Of a stretch of 64,000 nt of DNA, positions 46,892-55,149 are shown piece by piece. Numbering within the stretch: the first letter of the stretch is position 1; the number at the start of each line of letters is the position of its first letter. This DNA is from Rhizobium oryziradicis (GTDB lineage: Bacteria; Pseudomonadota; Alphaproteobacteria; Rhizobiales; Rhizobiaceae): positions 144,933 to 208,932 of the forward strand of contig NZ_MKIM01000024.1 in assembly GCF_001939045.1 (NCBI RefSeq), in the 5' to 3' direction. The notes below the pieces were generated by a model. The model did not search any database, was not told the DNA's origin, and worked only from the letters and a program-made list of their open reading frames with translations. The translations under genes and the position numbers were made by a program.

Positions 46892-48337
46892 ATGGCTGAA
46901 ATTCAAGATGTTATCGATAATAGCGCGTCAAATTCGCGCTCACCTTCCCCGGCAGGTCACTGGAGGGCGTTGTTTGGCCGCCAATATCTGATGACCACGC
47001 TGATGCTGTGCATTGGTGTTGGCCTTTATGCCTTCAACGCTTTTTTGGTCAGCACCACCCTGCCCTCAGCGGTGAGCGAGATTGGTGGCGCGCGGCTTTT
47101 ACCTTGGGCCAGCACGCTTTATCTCGCTGCCTCCATTGTGGCCGGGGCCAGTGCCGCAACGCTGAAATCCCGCATGGGTGCCCGCAATGCCCTGATCGGC
47201 ACCACCATTGTTTTTCTGCTGGGCACTTTGCTGGCCGCCCATGCGTCTTCCATTGCGGGCGTGATTGTTGGCAGAGTTTTGCAGGGGCTTGGCGAGGGCG
47301 TGGTGGCCGCCGTGTGCTACATGCTGATTCCTGAGATTTATCCCCGCCATCTCATTCCCAAAGTCTTTGGTCTGGAGGCGTGCGTCTGGGCACTGGCAGC
47401 GTTTGGCGGACCTGTGCTGGCGGGAATTGTGACGGAAACCATCTCATGGCGCGCCGCATTTTTGATCAACATCCCCATTGTTGCCATATTTTTGGCGACC
47501 GCCCTCTCTGTGCCCACCCAACATGCCGCTCAAGCGCTCAAAACAGCCATTCCGGCAAGCCGGTTAACCTTGCTGCTGTTCGCCTTCATTCTCTTGCTCG
47601 CAGCCAATTTGACCCCGTTGACCATCTCACGCAACACCATGATCGGGCTGTCCATGGCGGCTCTGGTTCTCTTCGTTGTGCTGGATAAATCGGCGCTGGA
47701 GTCGATTTTGCCGCGTGGTGCGTTTTCCTCTGCGACCGCCGTGGGCTTCGGCCTGTGGAGCGTACTGCTGATGCCGTTTGCGCAGGCCTCAAGCGGCGTT
47801 TATCTGGTCTATAGCCTGCAACATCTGTGGCATATGGGCCCCACCACCGCAGGCACCATGGGCGCGTTGATTGCTCTGAGCTGGAGCGCCACGGCCATTG
47901 GCGTTGCCAATATTGGCAGCGGGCGCATGCAAAAGGCGCTGATTGTGGCAAGTGTTGCGGTAGAAGCCTGCGGGCTGGCCGGGGTGGCTTTCGCCATCCT
48001 GCATCCCTCTTTGCCTTTGCTGACCCTGTCGCTGATTGCCATTGGCGCGGCCTTTGGCATGGGCTGGAGCTTTCTCAACCAAACGCTGATGATGGCAAGT
48101 CCGGATGGTGAGCGCGACAAGACATCATCGCTGCTGCCAACCTTGCAATCGGCGGGCTATGCACTGGGTGCGGCCTTTGCAGGTCTGGTTGCCAACAGTG
48201 TTGGCTTTTCTGAAACGGCAACTGACTTGGTGGTGCGCCAGGCGGTCAGCATCAGCTTTTTCTTCGGTTTTATCGCGGTGTTGCCAGCCATTGCCACGTC
48301 TGGCTTGATGCTGCTAAAGCTGCAAACAGACAAATAA
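46892..48337 (+). CDS. MFS transporter, probable SoxR-controlled exporter
   Basis: 481 aa, about twelve to fourteen TM helices, GAGGAAA before the ATG. MFS signs: LVSTTLPSAVSEIGGARLLPWASTLYL in the first helices, the loop LKSRMGARNALI (motif A-like), and GRVLQGLGEGVVAAVCYMLIPEIYPRHLIPKVFGLEACVWALAAFGGPVLAG (motif C-like, drug/H+ antiporter). Likely exports redox-active or toxic compounds. The SoxR box upstream gives direct evidence for redox control. Fifty-eight nt ahead of the deacetylase gene, which may share its transcript. Confidence 0.88.
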   Translation: MAEIQDVIDNSASNSRSPSPAGHWRALFGRQYLMTTLMLCIGVGLYAFNAFLVSTTLPSAVSEIGGARLLPWASTLYLAASIVAGASAATLKSRMGARNALIGTTIVFLLGTLLAAHASSIAGVIVGRVLQGLGEGVVAAVCYMLIPEIYPRHLIPKVFGLEACVWALAAFGGPVLAGIVTETISWRAAFLINIPIVAIFLATALSVPTQHAAQALKTAIPASRLTLLLFAFILLLAANLTPLTISRNTMIGLSMAALVLFVVLDKSALESILPRGAFSSATAVGFGLWSVLLMPFAQASSGVYLVYSLQHLWHMGPTTAGTMGALIALSWSATAIGVANIGSGRMQKALIVASVAVEACGLAGVAFAILHPSLPLLTLSLIAIGAAFGMGWSFLNQTLMMASPDGERDKTSSLLPTLQSAGYALGAAFAGLVANSVGFSETATDLVVRQAVSISFFFGFIAVLPAIATSGLMLLKLQTDK

Positions 48338-48395
48338 AGACAGATGGCCAAAGGGGGGCAAGCCCCCGGCTTGATGGGCTGGAATTTGGGGCAAA

Positions 48396-49436
48396 ATGAG
48401 CAAGGCGAGCATCAGACGCAGGGTTATTGCGGGCGGATTGACAACGGCGTCCATGATGCAGCGCCTCAAGCTGATGCAAGATGCCCGTGGTCGCGGCGCC
48501 ATTTTCACGCTGCACCACGTTCGCCCCTATCAAGCAAGACAGCCGGACCCAAACCGCCATCTTGAAATCACGCCACAGTTTTTGGCCACAGCGCTGCGGA
48601 CACTGTGGCGCGAAAATTATGAATTCATCGCACTGGATCAGGTGCCGGAGCGCTTGGCAGCCCCCTCCTCCACCAGACCCTTTGCGGCCTTTACGCTCGA
48701 TGATGCCTATCGCAACACCCAAACCATGGCGCTGCCTATTTTTGAGCATTTTGAGGCCCCCTGCACGGTTTTTGCCTGCCAGGGCCTGTCCAACCGCAGC
48801 CACACATTGTGGTGGGAGACGTTGGCAGCACTGGTGCGCAAGGCCGATCACGTCGAATTGTCGATTGATGGTGTCACCACAGCAGTCTCGGCCCAAACGA
48901 CTGATAACAAGCAGCACGCGTTTGAGCAGATTGCCCAGCGCATTGCCCAGTCAGACGAGGCTGCCGCCATCCATGCGCTCAACGCGCTGGCGCTGCATCA
49001 CGGTATCAACAGTGTTGAGATGGTGGAGGATGCCATTATGTCCACCACCGAATTGCGCGATTTCGCAAGCCACCCTCTGGTGACGCTGGGGGCGCATAGT
49101 GTCAGCCATCGCGCTCTGACCAAGCTGAGCAATGAAGACTTGGCGCAGGATATTCTGGATTCGGTGGATTACATTGAAGGTGTGAGCGGAGAGCGCCCCA
49201 CCAGTTTTGCCTATCCTTACGGCGATGCCCGCAGTGTGGATGAAAGAACCGCCCAGGCGGTGCGCGATGCGGGCCTGAAATTGGCCGTCACCACCAAGCC
49301 GGGCACGCTCAACGCCCACCATCAAGCCGCCCTTTACACGCTGCCGCGCATTTCGCTGAACGGCTATTTTCAGACGCCACAGCATGTCAATGCTCTGGCG
49401 TCTGGCATTCCCTTCAAACTCTTTCGTCAGGGATAA
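48396..49436 (+). CDS. Polysaccharide deacetylase (NodB-homology) family protein
   Basis: 346 aa, GGGG ahead of ATG 48396. NodB fold: FAAFTLDDAYRNTQTMALPIFEHFEAPCTVFAC carries the catalytic/metal Asp-Asp pair, LGAHSVSHRALTKLS the metal-binding H-x3-H, and PTSFAYPYGDARSVDERTAQAVRDAGLKLAVTT the C-terminal arm. No signal peptide is visible, so it may act in the cytoplasm or on a membrane-bound glycan intermediate. Extra helical insertion (about 130-220). Substrate unknown. Follows the MFS gene on the same strand without a terminator. Confidence 0.87.
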   Translation: MSKASIRRRVIAGGLTTASMMQRLKLMQDARGRGAIFTLHHVRPYQARQPDPNRHLEITPQFLATALRTLWRENYEFIALDQVPERLAAPSSTRPFAAFTLDDAYRNTQTMALPIFEHFEAPCTVFACQGLSNRSHTLWWETLAALVRKADHVELSIDGVTTAVSAQTTDNKQHAFEQIAQRIAQSDEAAAIHALNALALHHGINSVEMVEDAIMSTTELRDFASHPLVTLGAHSVSHRALTKLSNEDLAQDILDSVDYIEGVSGERPTSFAYPYGDARSVDERTAQAVRDAGLKLAVTTKPGTLNAHHQAALYTLPRISLNGYFQTPQHVNALASGIPFKLFRQG

Positions 49437-49445
49437 AGCGGGTTC

Positions 49446-50066
49446 TTACGGATACATCCGCACCTTGGACCACGGCTGATCGATGCTGTCGCGGCGAAAC
49501 TCCACCCGGTCATGCAGCCTGAATTTTCCATCCTGCCAAAACTCGATCGTTGATGGCTTGATGCGAAATCCCGACCAATGGGGTGGGCGCGGAATATTGC
49601 CGAGTGCATAGCGCGCCGTATATTCGGCCACCGCTTTTTCCAGCGCAAAGCGGCTTTCCAGCGGCCGCGACTGTTTGGATGCCCAGGCTCCGATGCGGCT
49701 GCCAATTGGCCGGGTCTTGTAATAGGCATCGGCCTCTTCGTCTGTCACCTGCTCGACCTCGCCGCGCAGACGCACCTGTCGGCGCAGCGATTTCCAGTGA
49801 AAGCACATTGCGGCTTTCTTTTGCGAGAGAATCTCCGTACCCTTCTGACTTTCGAAATTGGTGTAGAACACAAAGCCACGTGTATCAAAATCTTTCAGGA
49901 GAACCATCCGGACATTCGGCAGGCCAGTTTCATCCACAGTCGCGAGCGCAACGGCGTTGGGATCGTTGATTTCCTTGGCTTTGGCATCTGTCAACCATGT
50001 CTCAAATAAACCAAAAGGATCATGAGCGTCGACGAAGTCACCACTTATTAACTCATTTTGCGACAT
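49446..50066 (-). CDS. pdxH: Pyridoxamine 5'-phosphate oxidase
   Basis: 206 aa, normal PdxH length. FMN enzyme oxidising PNP/PMP to pyridoxal 5'-phosphate. Signature segments: [76 protein letters not shown] and the C-terminal [19 protein letters not shown]. Divergent from the surface lipoprotein gene. The ribosome site is weak; the next in-frame ATG is far downstream. Confidence 0.96.
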   Translation of the reverse strand: MSQNELISGDFVDAHDPFGLFETWLTDAKAKEINDPNAVALATVDETGLPNVRMVLLKDFDTRGFVFYTNFESQKGTEILSQKKAAMCFHWKSLRRQVRLRGEVEQVTDEEADAYYKTRPIGSRIGAWASKQSRPLESRFALEKAVAEYTARYALGNIPRPPHWSGFRIKPSTIEFWQDGKFRLHDRVEFRRDSIDQPWSKVRMYP

Positions 50067-50122
50067 ATTATGTTAAATACTCCCAAAATGCGCGCGCATG
50101 ACGCACGGCATGAAAGACAGGA

Positions 50123-50578
50123 TTGGTCTTGGAAGACATAGCAAAGCCAGATCGATACAGAAAGAGACGCACACCGGTTGGCGTGCAGTTTTCTGTCATC
50201 GCGGCACTATGCCTCATGATGAGCGGCTGCGTTGCCAGCACGCTCGATTTCAGCGACACCGCCAAGGTTGATCGCTCGATCTCCACTGGCTCCATCCCGC
50301 TTGAGCCAGAAAAAGTCGCTGATCAGGATACCATTCGCAATGCGGTTTCCTCCGCCGATCTCGGTAGGTTGGGCAAAGCCCCCGTGCCGTGGGCCAATGC
50401 CTCAACCGGCAGTGCGGGCGTCATCACCACCATTGCCGAAGACGTTAATTCCGGCGTGGTGTGCCGCGCCTTTGTGACCAGCCGTCATGCCTACGACGGT
50501 ATCGCCAAATTTTATGGCCGCACATGCCTAGTCGGCAACGGTCAGTGGCAATTGGTCAACTTTAGCCAGCAATCGTAG
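50123..50578 (+). CDS. RT0821/Lpp0805-family surface lipoprotein
   Basis: 151 aa if started at the TTG 50123; TTG 50129 would remove two residues. After a basic N-terminus a hydrophobic stretch ends in lipobox L-M-M-S-G-C (Cys about 36). The C-terminal half has the family pattern GVVCRAFVTSRHAYDGIAKFYGRTCLVGNGQWQLVNF, with two Cys that may pair. Outer-membrane location likely; function unknown. No ATG start is available in this frame, so a TTG start is assumed. Confidence 0.75.
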   Translation: MVLEDIAKPDRYRKRRTPVGVQFSVIAALCLMMSGCVASTLDFSDTAKVDRSISTGSIPLEPEKVADQDTIRNAVSSADLGRLGKAPVPWANASTGSAGVITTIAEDVNSGVVCRAFVTSRHAYDGIAKFYGRTCLVGNGQWQLVNFSQQS

Positions 50579-50975
50579 TGCCTAGCCTGTGCGTGTCTGC
50601 ACAAAGTTAAATCAAGTTTTACCATATTGATGCAAATGCAGGCCGCCCTATATCCATCACAGAGAGGGTGAGGCTTTGCTTTCCGGCGCGGCTATCACCA
50701 GAATTGTCTTTTGCAAACAAAATCTTGGTGGAAGATTGATAAATCAGAATAACCCGCCATAATGTCGATCCTGGCAAGTTGCACCCCTGCCGTTCCCGTG
50801 GGAAGTAACCTCCAGTTAGCTTATTCTTCCTAATGTTATTGAATAAGGCCGCCGACAGATGATGACAGCATTGTTTGCGGCAAACTTCGAAGTTGTTACG
50901 CTTGTTTTAAAAACCATGGCGCAACCACGAGAGGGACAGTCAGTTTAACCGCTTTTGTATTTGGTTGGTGTTAAA
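50579..50975. other. 397-bp intergenic region before the DnaJ-like gene
   Basis: No gene, repeat or terminator recognised. A/T-rich stretches around 50590-50640 and 50810-50850 (TTATTCTTCCTAATGTTATTG) could hold the promoter of the downstream gene; no heat-shock (RpoH-type) promoter could be assigned. Confidence 0.4.
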
Positions 50976-52292
50976 ATGCGCGATCCATATTCCATTCTTG
51001 GCGTCCGGCGTGATGCCGGCTCTGAGGAGATCAAGGCCGCTTGGCGCTCAAAAGCGAAAACGTCTCATCCGGATCACAATCAGGATGATCCGGGCGCAAC
51101 ACAACGCTTTGCCGAGATCGGCCAGGCCTATGATGTCCTCAAAGACAAGGACAAGCGCAGCCGTTACGATCAACGCCTTTCACAGATGGAATCCATGAAG
51201 CGCGAACAAACAATCATGCAGCAGCGCGAAGAAGCCCGCGCCGCCGCTCTGCGTGCAAAGCAGGCCAAAGCCAATGCTGATCGCATCATGGCCGATCTTG
51301 CCCGGATTGAAGCCGAACGTGCCAAAGCCGAGAAGGCCGCAGAGGCGCTGAATGTCAAGGTCGAAGCCGCACGGGCCAAGGCCAAGGCTGCTGAGGCGCA
51401 GGCCTCAACGGCCGCCACTGCGCAAGCAAGCGCTCAGGCCAGAAGTCAGGCCTCCAGCCAGGCAAATGCTCAAACCGGCTCGCAAACCGGCTCTCAGGCA
51501 AACGCCCGGGCCAATGGCCAACAGGCGGCATCTGGACCCGGCAATTCCACATCGAGTACCGCCTCTTCGGATCAAACCGGCGCGCCCGCAAGCGGCGACA
51601 CGAACTCGCCAGACGATACAGCACAGACGCGCGCCGCTGACGAAAGCGCATCGTTTGCCCATCATGATGAGGGCAAAAAGCCGGAAGACGAGGCACCGGC
51701 CCAAAGCCGCACCTTTGGCTTGCCAGTCATTGGCTTGATCACCTCATTTGTGCGCCGTATTCGCAAGCCCGCGCCGGTGATGGAAAAAGCGCCCGACATT
51801 ACGGTCGAGGCCACCATTGCTGTCGAAGATCTCTTGCAGCAAAACACCATTACCTTGCACCTGAGCGACGGCAGAGATGTCAGGCTGACGCTTGAGCCGG
51901 GCCACACCGACGGCAGCATTGTACGGATGGAAGGCCGGGGCCTGAAAGTGCCGGGCATGCACACTGGCGATCTTATGGCGACGCTTCGCGTGTTGCGCGC
52001 TGGCCCCTTCACCGTTGACGGCTATGACATTCACCGCACCCTGACCCTGCCTTTGGAAGATGCCGTGCTTGGCTGCGAGACGCAGGTGGAAGGCCCGTCA
52101 GGTCCGATCAACATCACCATCCCGCCGTGGAGCGGCTCTGAGCAACCTATTCGCCTCGAAAATCTGGGACTGCCGAGTGGCCCCAATCAGCGTGGTGATC
52201 TGGTGGTGGATCTGCGCATTGCTCTATCGGAAAAACCGAACGAGAAACTGCGCGACCTGATGAAAGTGATCAAGCACGGACTTTTCCTCTGA
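50976..52292 (+). CDS. DnaJ/CbpA-like co-chaperone without zinc finger
   Basis: 438 aa from ATG 50976 (MRDPYSILGV). J domain at residues 1-66 with the H-P-D triad (KTSHPDHNQ). Residues 70-145 are a highly charged Ala/Lys/Glu helix; residues 145-240 are low-complexity Gln/Ala/Ser (repeats such as SQTGSQ, SQAN). From about 270 comes the DnaJ C-terminal substrate-binding domain (ITLHLSDGRDVRLTLEPGHTDGSIVRMEGRGLKVPGMHTGDLMATLRV...FTVDGYDIHRTLTLPLEDAVLGCETQVEGPSGPINITIPPWS). The Cys-rich zinc domain is missing. Probably a specialised DnaK partner. Followed by a terminator. Confidence 0.9.
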   Translation: MRDPYSILGVRRDAGSEEIKAAWRSKAKTSHPDHNQDDPGATQRFAEIGQAYDVLKDKDKRSRYDQRLSQMESMKREQTIMQQREEARAAALRAKQAKANADRIMADLARIEAERAKAEKAAEALNVKVEAARAKAKAAEAQASTAATAQASAQARSQASSQANAQTGSQTGSQANARANGQQAASGPGNSTSSTASSDQTGAPASGDTNSPDDTAQTRAADESASFAHHDEGKKPEDEAPAQSRTFGLPVIGLITSFVRRIRKPAPVMEKAPDITVEATIAVEDLLQQNTITLHLSDGRDVRLTLEPGHTDGSIVRMEGRGLKVPGMHTGDLMATLRVLRAGPFTVDGYDIHRTLTLPLEDAVLGCETQVEGPSGPINITIPPWSGSEQPIRLENLGLPSGPNQRGDLVVDLRIALSEKPNEKLRDLMKVIKHGLFL

Positions 52293-52293
52293 T

Positions 52294-52317
52294 TTTCAGG
52301 ATAGAAATATCCTGAAA
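52294..52317 (+). terminator. Hairpin after the DnaJ-like gene
   Basis: TTTCAGGATA, loop GAAA, TATCCTGAAA: a 10-bp perfect stem right after the stop. A second hairpin GGCCCG/CGGGCC follows at 52319-52344. No clear T-run after the first. Confidence 0.65.
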
Positions 52318-52538
52318 TGGCCCGACGTGACAAAACGACGGGCCAATGAAAACCCGTTCAACCGTTTCATTTTTGATAAAACTCAAAATATGCACCCTTA
52401 GATTGTATATGCACCCTTTATTTCGGTTGCTCACAGTATTTGTTGCGGAGCAGCCCTCTTGAGCGGAATGGTATAGCTTGAACAGGCGGGCGGCCTATGC
52501 CATAGGCAACACCAATCGAAAGTCTCAAGGAGCAGAGC

Positions 52539-53357
52539 ATGGCTCAAGTATCGGGCCTCATGGCAGGCAAGCGTGGCATCATTATGGGTGTTGCCAATAA
52601 TCGCTCTATTGCATGGGGTATTGCGAAAGCCTGTCGAGAAGCCGGAGCGGACATTGCGCTCACATGGCAAGGCGACGCTTTGAAAAAACGTGTCGAACCG
52701 CTGGCAAAAGAACTCGATGCCTTTATGGCAGGCGATTGCGATGTCACCGATCTGGCAAGCGTTGATGCGGTTTTTCAAAACATCGAAGACAAGTGGGGCA
52801 AAATTGATTTTGTCGTCCACGCCATCGCCTTCTCTGACAAAGACGAATTGACCGGCCGTTATCTCGATACCACCCGCGAAAACTTCGCCCGTACCATGGA
52901 CATTTCTGTCTACTCGTTCACGGCAGTGGCCAAGCGCGCAGAATCTGTACTCAATGACGGCGGCTCGATTTTGACGCTCACCTATTATGGCGCGGAAAAA
53001 GTGATGCCGCATTATAATGTCATGGGCGTGGCCAAGGCCGCCTTGGAAGCCAGCGTGCGCTATCTGGCCGTGGACATGGGCGGGCGCGGCATTCGCGTCA
53101 ACGCCATTTCGGCAGGCCCGATCAAGACTCTGGCCGCCTCCGGCATTGGCGATTTCCGCTATATCCTGAAGTGGAACGAGTATAACTCGCCGCTGAAGCG
53201 CAATGTGACCACAGATGAGGTTGGCACCTCAGGCCTTTACCTGCTGTCTGATCTGTCCACCGGCGTCACCGGCGAAATCCACCATGTGGATAGCGGCTAT
53301 CATACCGTTGGCATGAAGGCCGTTGATGCGCCGGATATGACGGTCGTCAAGGAATAG
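52539..53357 (+). CDS. fabI: Enoyl-[acyl-carrier-protein] reductase (NADH)
   Basis: 272 aa. Short-chain-dehydrogenase-type FabI, the last step of the fatty-acid elongation cycle. Seen: cofactor loop GKRGIIMGVANNRSIAWGIAKA, the catalytic Tyr-x6-Lys as YNVMGVAK (Tyr about 159, Lys about 166), and GPIKTLAASGIGDF, where triclosan-type inhibitors bind. AAGGAG before ATG. In this order FabI often neighbours pdxH and a DnaJ-like gene in rhizobia. Ends at a strong hairpin. Confidence 0.97.
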   Translation: MAQVSGLMAGKRGIIMGVANNRSIAWGIAKACREAGADIALTWQGDALKKRVEPLAKELDAFMAGDCDVTDLASVDAVFQNIEDKWGKIDFVVHAIAFSDKDELTGRYLDTTRENFARTMDISVYSFTAVAKRAESVLNDGGSILTLTYYGAEKVMPHYNVMGVAKAALEASVRYLAVDMGGRGIRVNAISAGPIKTLAASGIGDFRYILKWNEYNSPLKRNVTTDEVGTSGLYLLSDLSTGVTGEIHHVDSGYHTVGMKAVDAPDMTVVKE

Positions 53358-53414
53358 GATTACCCGCGTTTCGCGAAACCTGAGCGAAGCCCAGTTGGTA
53401 ATGAGCAAGTTATG

Positions 53415-53448
53415 TTGAGGGAAAAGCCGGTTGCGGCTTTTCCCTCAA
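53415..53448 (+). terminator. Hairpin after fabI
   Basis: TTGAGGGAAAAGCCG, loop GTTG, CGGCTTTTCCCTCAA: a perfect 15-bp stem 57 nt past fabI. It lacks a clean T-run and directly abuts repeat copy 2c. Confidence 0.7.
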
Positions 53449-53451
53449 TGC

Positions 53452-53550
53452 GTTACAGCCGTGTTTGGGCGTTTGATGGAACGCTTTAAAGCTCTCAATC
53501 TGCTGCATAATTTTCTTGTTAAATCGATTCCGATTTCAGAAATTTTGCGC
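53452..53550 (+). repeat. Family-2 two-hairpin repeat, copy 2c
   Basis: Left part begins GTTACAGCC, with GGGCG/CGCTTTAA elements in the first hairpin; the second part has CTGCATAATTTT (53502) and, after TTAAATCGATTCCGATTT, AGAAATTTTGC on the right. The spacer ATCGATTCCGATTT is characteristic. Just upstream of the histidine phosphatase gene. Confidence 0.65.
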
Positions 53551-53594
53551 TACCATGCTCGGCAGTGCTCATATTCAGGAAGGTTCATCTGTCT

Positions 53595-54194
53595 GTGCTT
53601 CTCTATGTTATTCGTCACGGTCAGACGGACTGGAATGCTGAAGGCCGCTTTCAGGGCCAAACAGATATTCCCCTGAACGAGATCGGACGCGGACAGGCGA
53701 CGCAAAATGGCACCCTTCTCGCCACGGTGCTGGGCGACACCATATCCCACTATGATTTTATCGCCTCCCCTCTTGGTCGCACCCGCGAAACCATGGAGCG
53801 GGTGCGCGCGCAGATGCAGCTCGATCCGACAGCCTACCAGACCGATGATCGGCTGAAAGAAATCTGCTTTGGGGATTGGGAAGGCAGCACCACCCATGAG
53901 CTGAGGCAACAGTTTCCTGATCGCGTCAAAGAAAGGTCCCGTGGAAAATGGGATTTTCTGGCCCCGGGCGAGCATGCCGAAAGTTATGAAATTCTTTCCT
54001 GGCGCACCGGAGCATGGCTTGCGGCACTGAAGCGCCCGACGGTGGCTGTCACCCATGGCGGCGTCATTCGAAGCTTCTTCCGCCTGATCGGTGACATTGC
54101 CGCAGATGACGCCTGCAGCATGCATATTCCACAAGACCGGGTGTTGAAAATTGATCTGGAGCAACGCCAGCTGCAATGGCTGCAAACACCATAA
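53595..54194 (+). CDS. Histidine phosphatase family protein (phosphoglycerate-mutase-like)
   Basis: 199 aa from GTG 53595, preceded by AGGAAGG; an upstream GTG at 53565 is in frame but lies before that site. Catalytic R-H-G in YVIRHGQTDWNAEGRFQGQTDIPLNEIG, second-half His in VAVTHGGVIRSFFRLIG, and SPLGRTRETMERV and EICFGDWEGSTTHEL with the proton-donor Glu. This is the GpmB/CobC-like branch; most members are phosphatases rather than mutases. Substrate unknown. Confidence 0.9.
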   Translation: MLLYVIRHGQTDWNAEGRFQGQTDIPLNEIGRGQATQNGTLLATVLGDTISHYDFIASPLGRTRETMERVRAQMQLDPTAYQTDDRLKEICFGDWEGSTTHELRQQFPDRVKERSRGKWDFLAPGEHAESYEILSWRTGAWLAALKRPTVAVTHGGVIRSFFRLIGDIAADDACSMHIPQDRVLKIDLEQRQLQWLQTP

Positions 54195-54256
54195 CCCTAT
54201 GGAGGTGAATGCAAAAACCCGCATTCCTGATCCAACCGGGCCTGATCAAACAGGGC

Positions 54257-54517
54257 TTAATTCAAAACCTGGATATCGTCGAGCACACGAACACCATCAA
54301 CCACGGTGTAATAGACGATCACCTTGACACCAGCCGCCAAGCCCTCAAAATTGAATTCGGCTGGCAGAGAATAAGTCTTGCCGTCTTCGAGCGTGATCGT
54401 CAATTTCTGGGTATTGATTGATTTGATGGATGATTCAACATCCGCGCTCTGAGCCGCCATCGACATGGGCGCAACAAAACAAAATACAACCATAAGCATT
54501 GCAATCAGGATCGGCAT
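54257..54517 (-). CDS. DUF1344 exported protein
   Basis: 86 aa from ATG 54517 with GGGGA upstream. Signal peptide ILIAMLMVVFCFVAPMSMAA, then a small beta-rich domain SADVESSIKSINTQKLTITLEDGKTYSLPAEFNFEGLAAGVKVIVYYTVVDGVRVLDDIQVL. The V-E-x-x-I-K-S-I-N...LTLDDGKTY pattern matches DUF1344, small periplasmic proteins of unknown function in rhizobia. Codons upstream to 54628 do not encode a signal and are rejected. Confidence 0.83.
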   Translation of the reverse strand: MPILIAMLMVVFCFVAPMSMAAQSADVESSIKSINTQKLTITLEDGKTYSLPAEFNFEGLAAGVKVIVYYTVVDGVRVLDDIQVLN

Positions 54518-55149
54518 ATCTTGGTCCCCGTTATTAATCGCGTTACCTTCATCCAACGACGACATAAACTGTTTATGACGACACCTTACGTTTTGCAAAA
54601 CGCACAGGAGAGACTGCAACACCATCACCCTGCGACATAATCATAAAATGTGGCAGATTTCATTTCATCAAGAAATCTCAGCCATTATCGCATGATTTCC
54701 ACATATCCTTTGCCATAGCAAAATCGGCGCAATCCACCTGCAACGCAAGCTCTGACAGACCAGACAGCCATGATTATACACGATGTTGTGCGATTTTTGT
54801 TTTTTGACAAGCAACAAACATCGCTTCCCACGAGGTAGACCCCAAAAAAAGTCTTGCCCCCATCAAAACCTTCGATGCTAAATTAATAATATTCCAAACA
54901 GTTTCGGGCAGGATGATGGGGAGGAATGGCGCTCTGCGGTGTCACTCTTTGCCAATAAAGGCCACGTCGCCTTGCTATTACAACACGAAGCCACATCCAA
55001 CGCGCAAGTTAAAATTCAATACAACTCAATCATTGCATTTAAAACAGCCAGATAAACATCATATTAATATAAACTTTAGCACTTATACTGATGATAACCG
55101 GAGATGATGACGACATCAATTTGATGTAAACACAGAGCTTTTAACGCAG
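54518..55149. other. 632-bp A/T-rich intergenic region
   Basis: No repeat, terminator or recognisable gene. Conspicuously A/T-rich compared with neighbours, especially 54980-55130. A 64-codon plus-strand frame (54913-55107) starts with ATGATG near GGGGAGG but encodes a low-complexity, Lys/Asn/His-rich product with no family likeness and is not called. Confidence 0.45.

Noticed and set aside
54913-55107. 64-codon plus-strand frame in the A/T-rich gap
   Set aside because: Although GGGGAGG is near the ATGs, the product is low-complexity with no likeness to any family I know.
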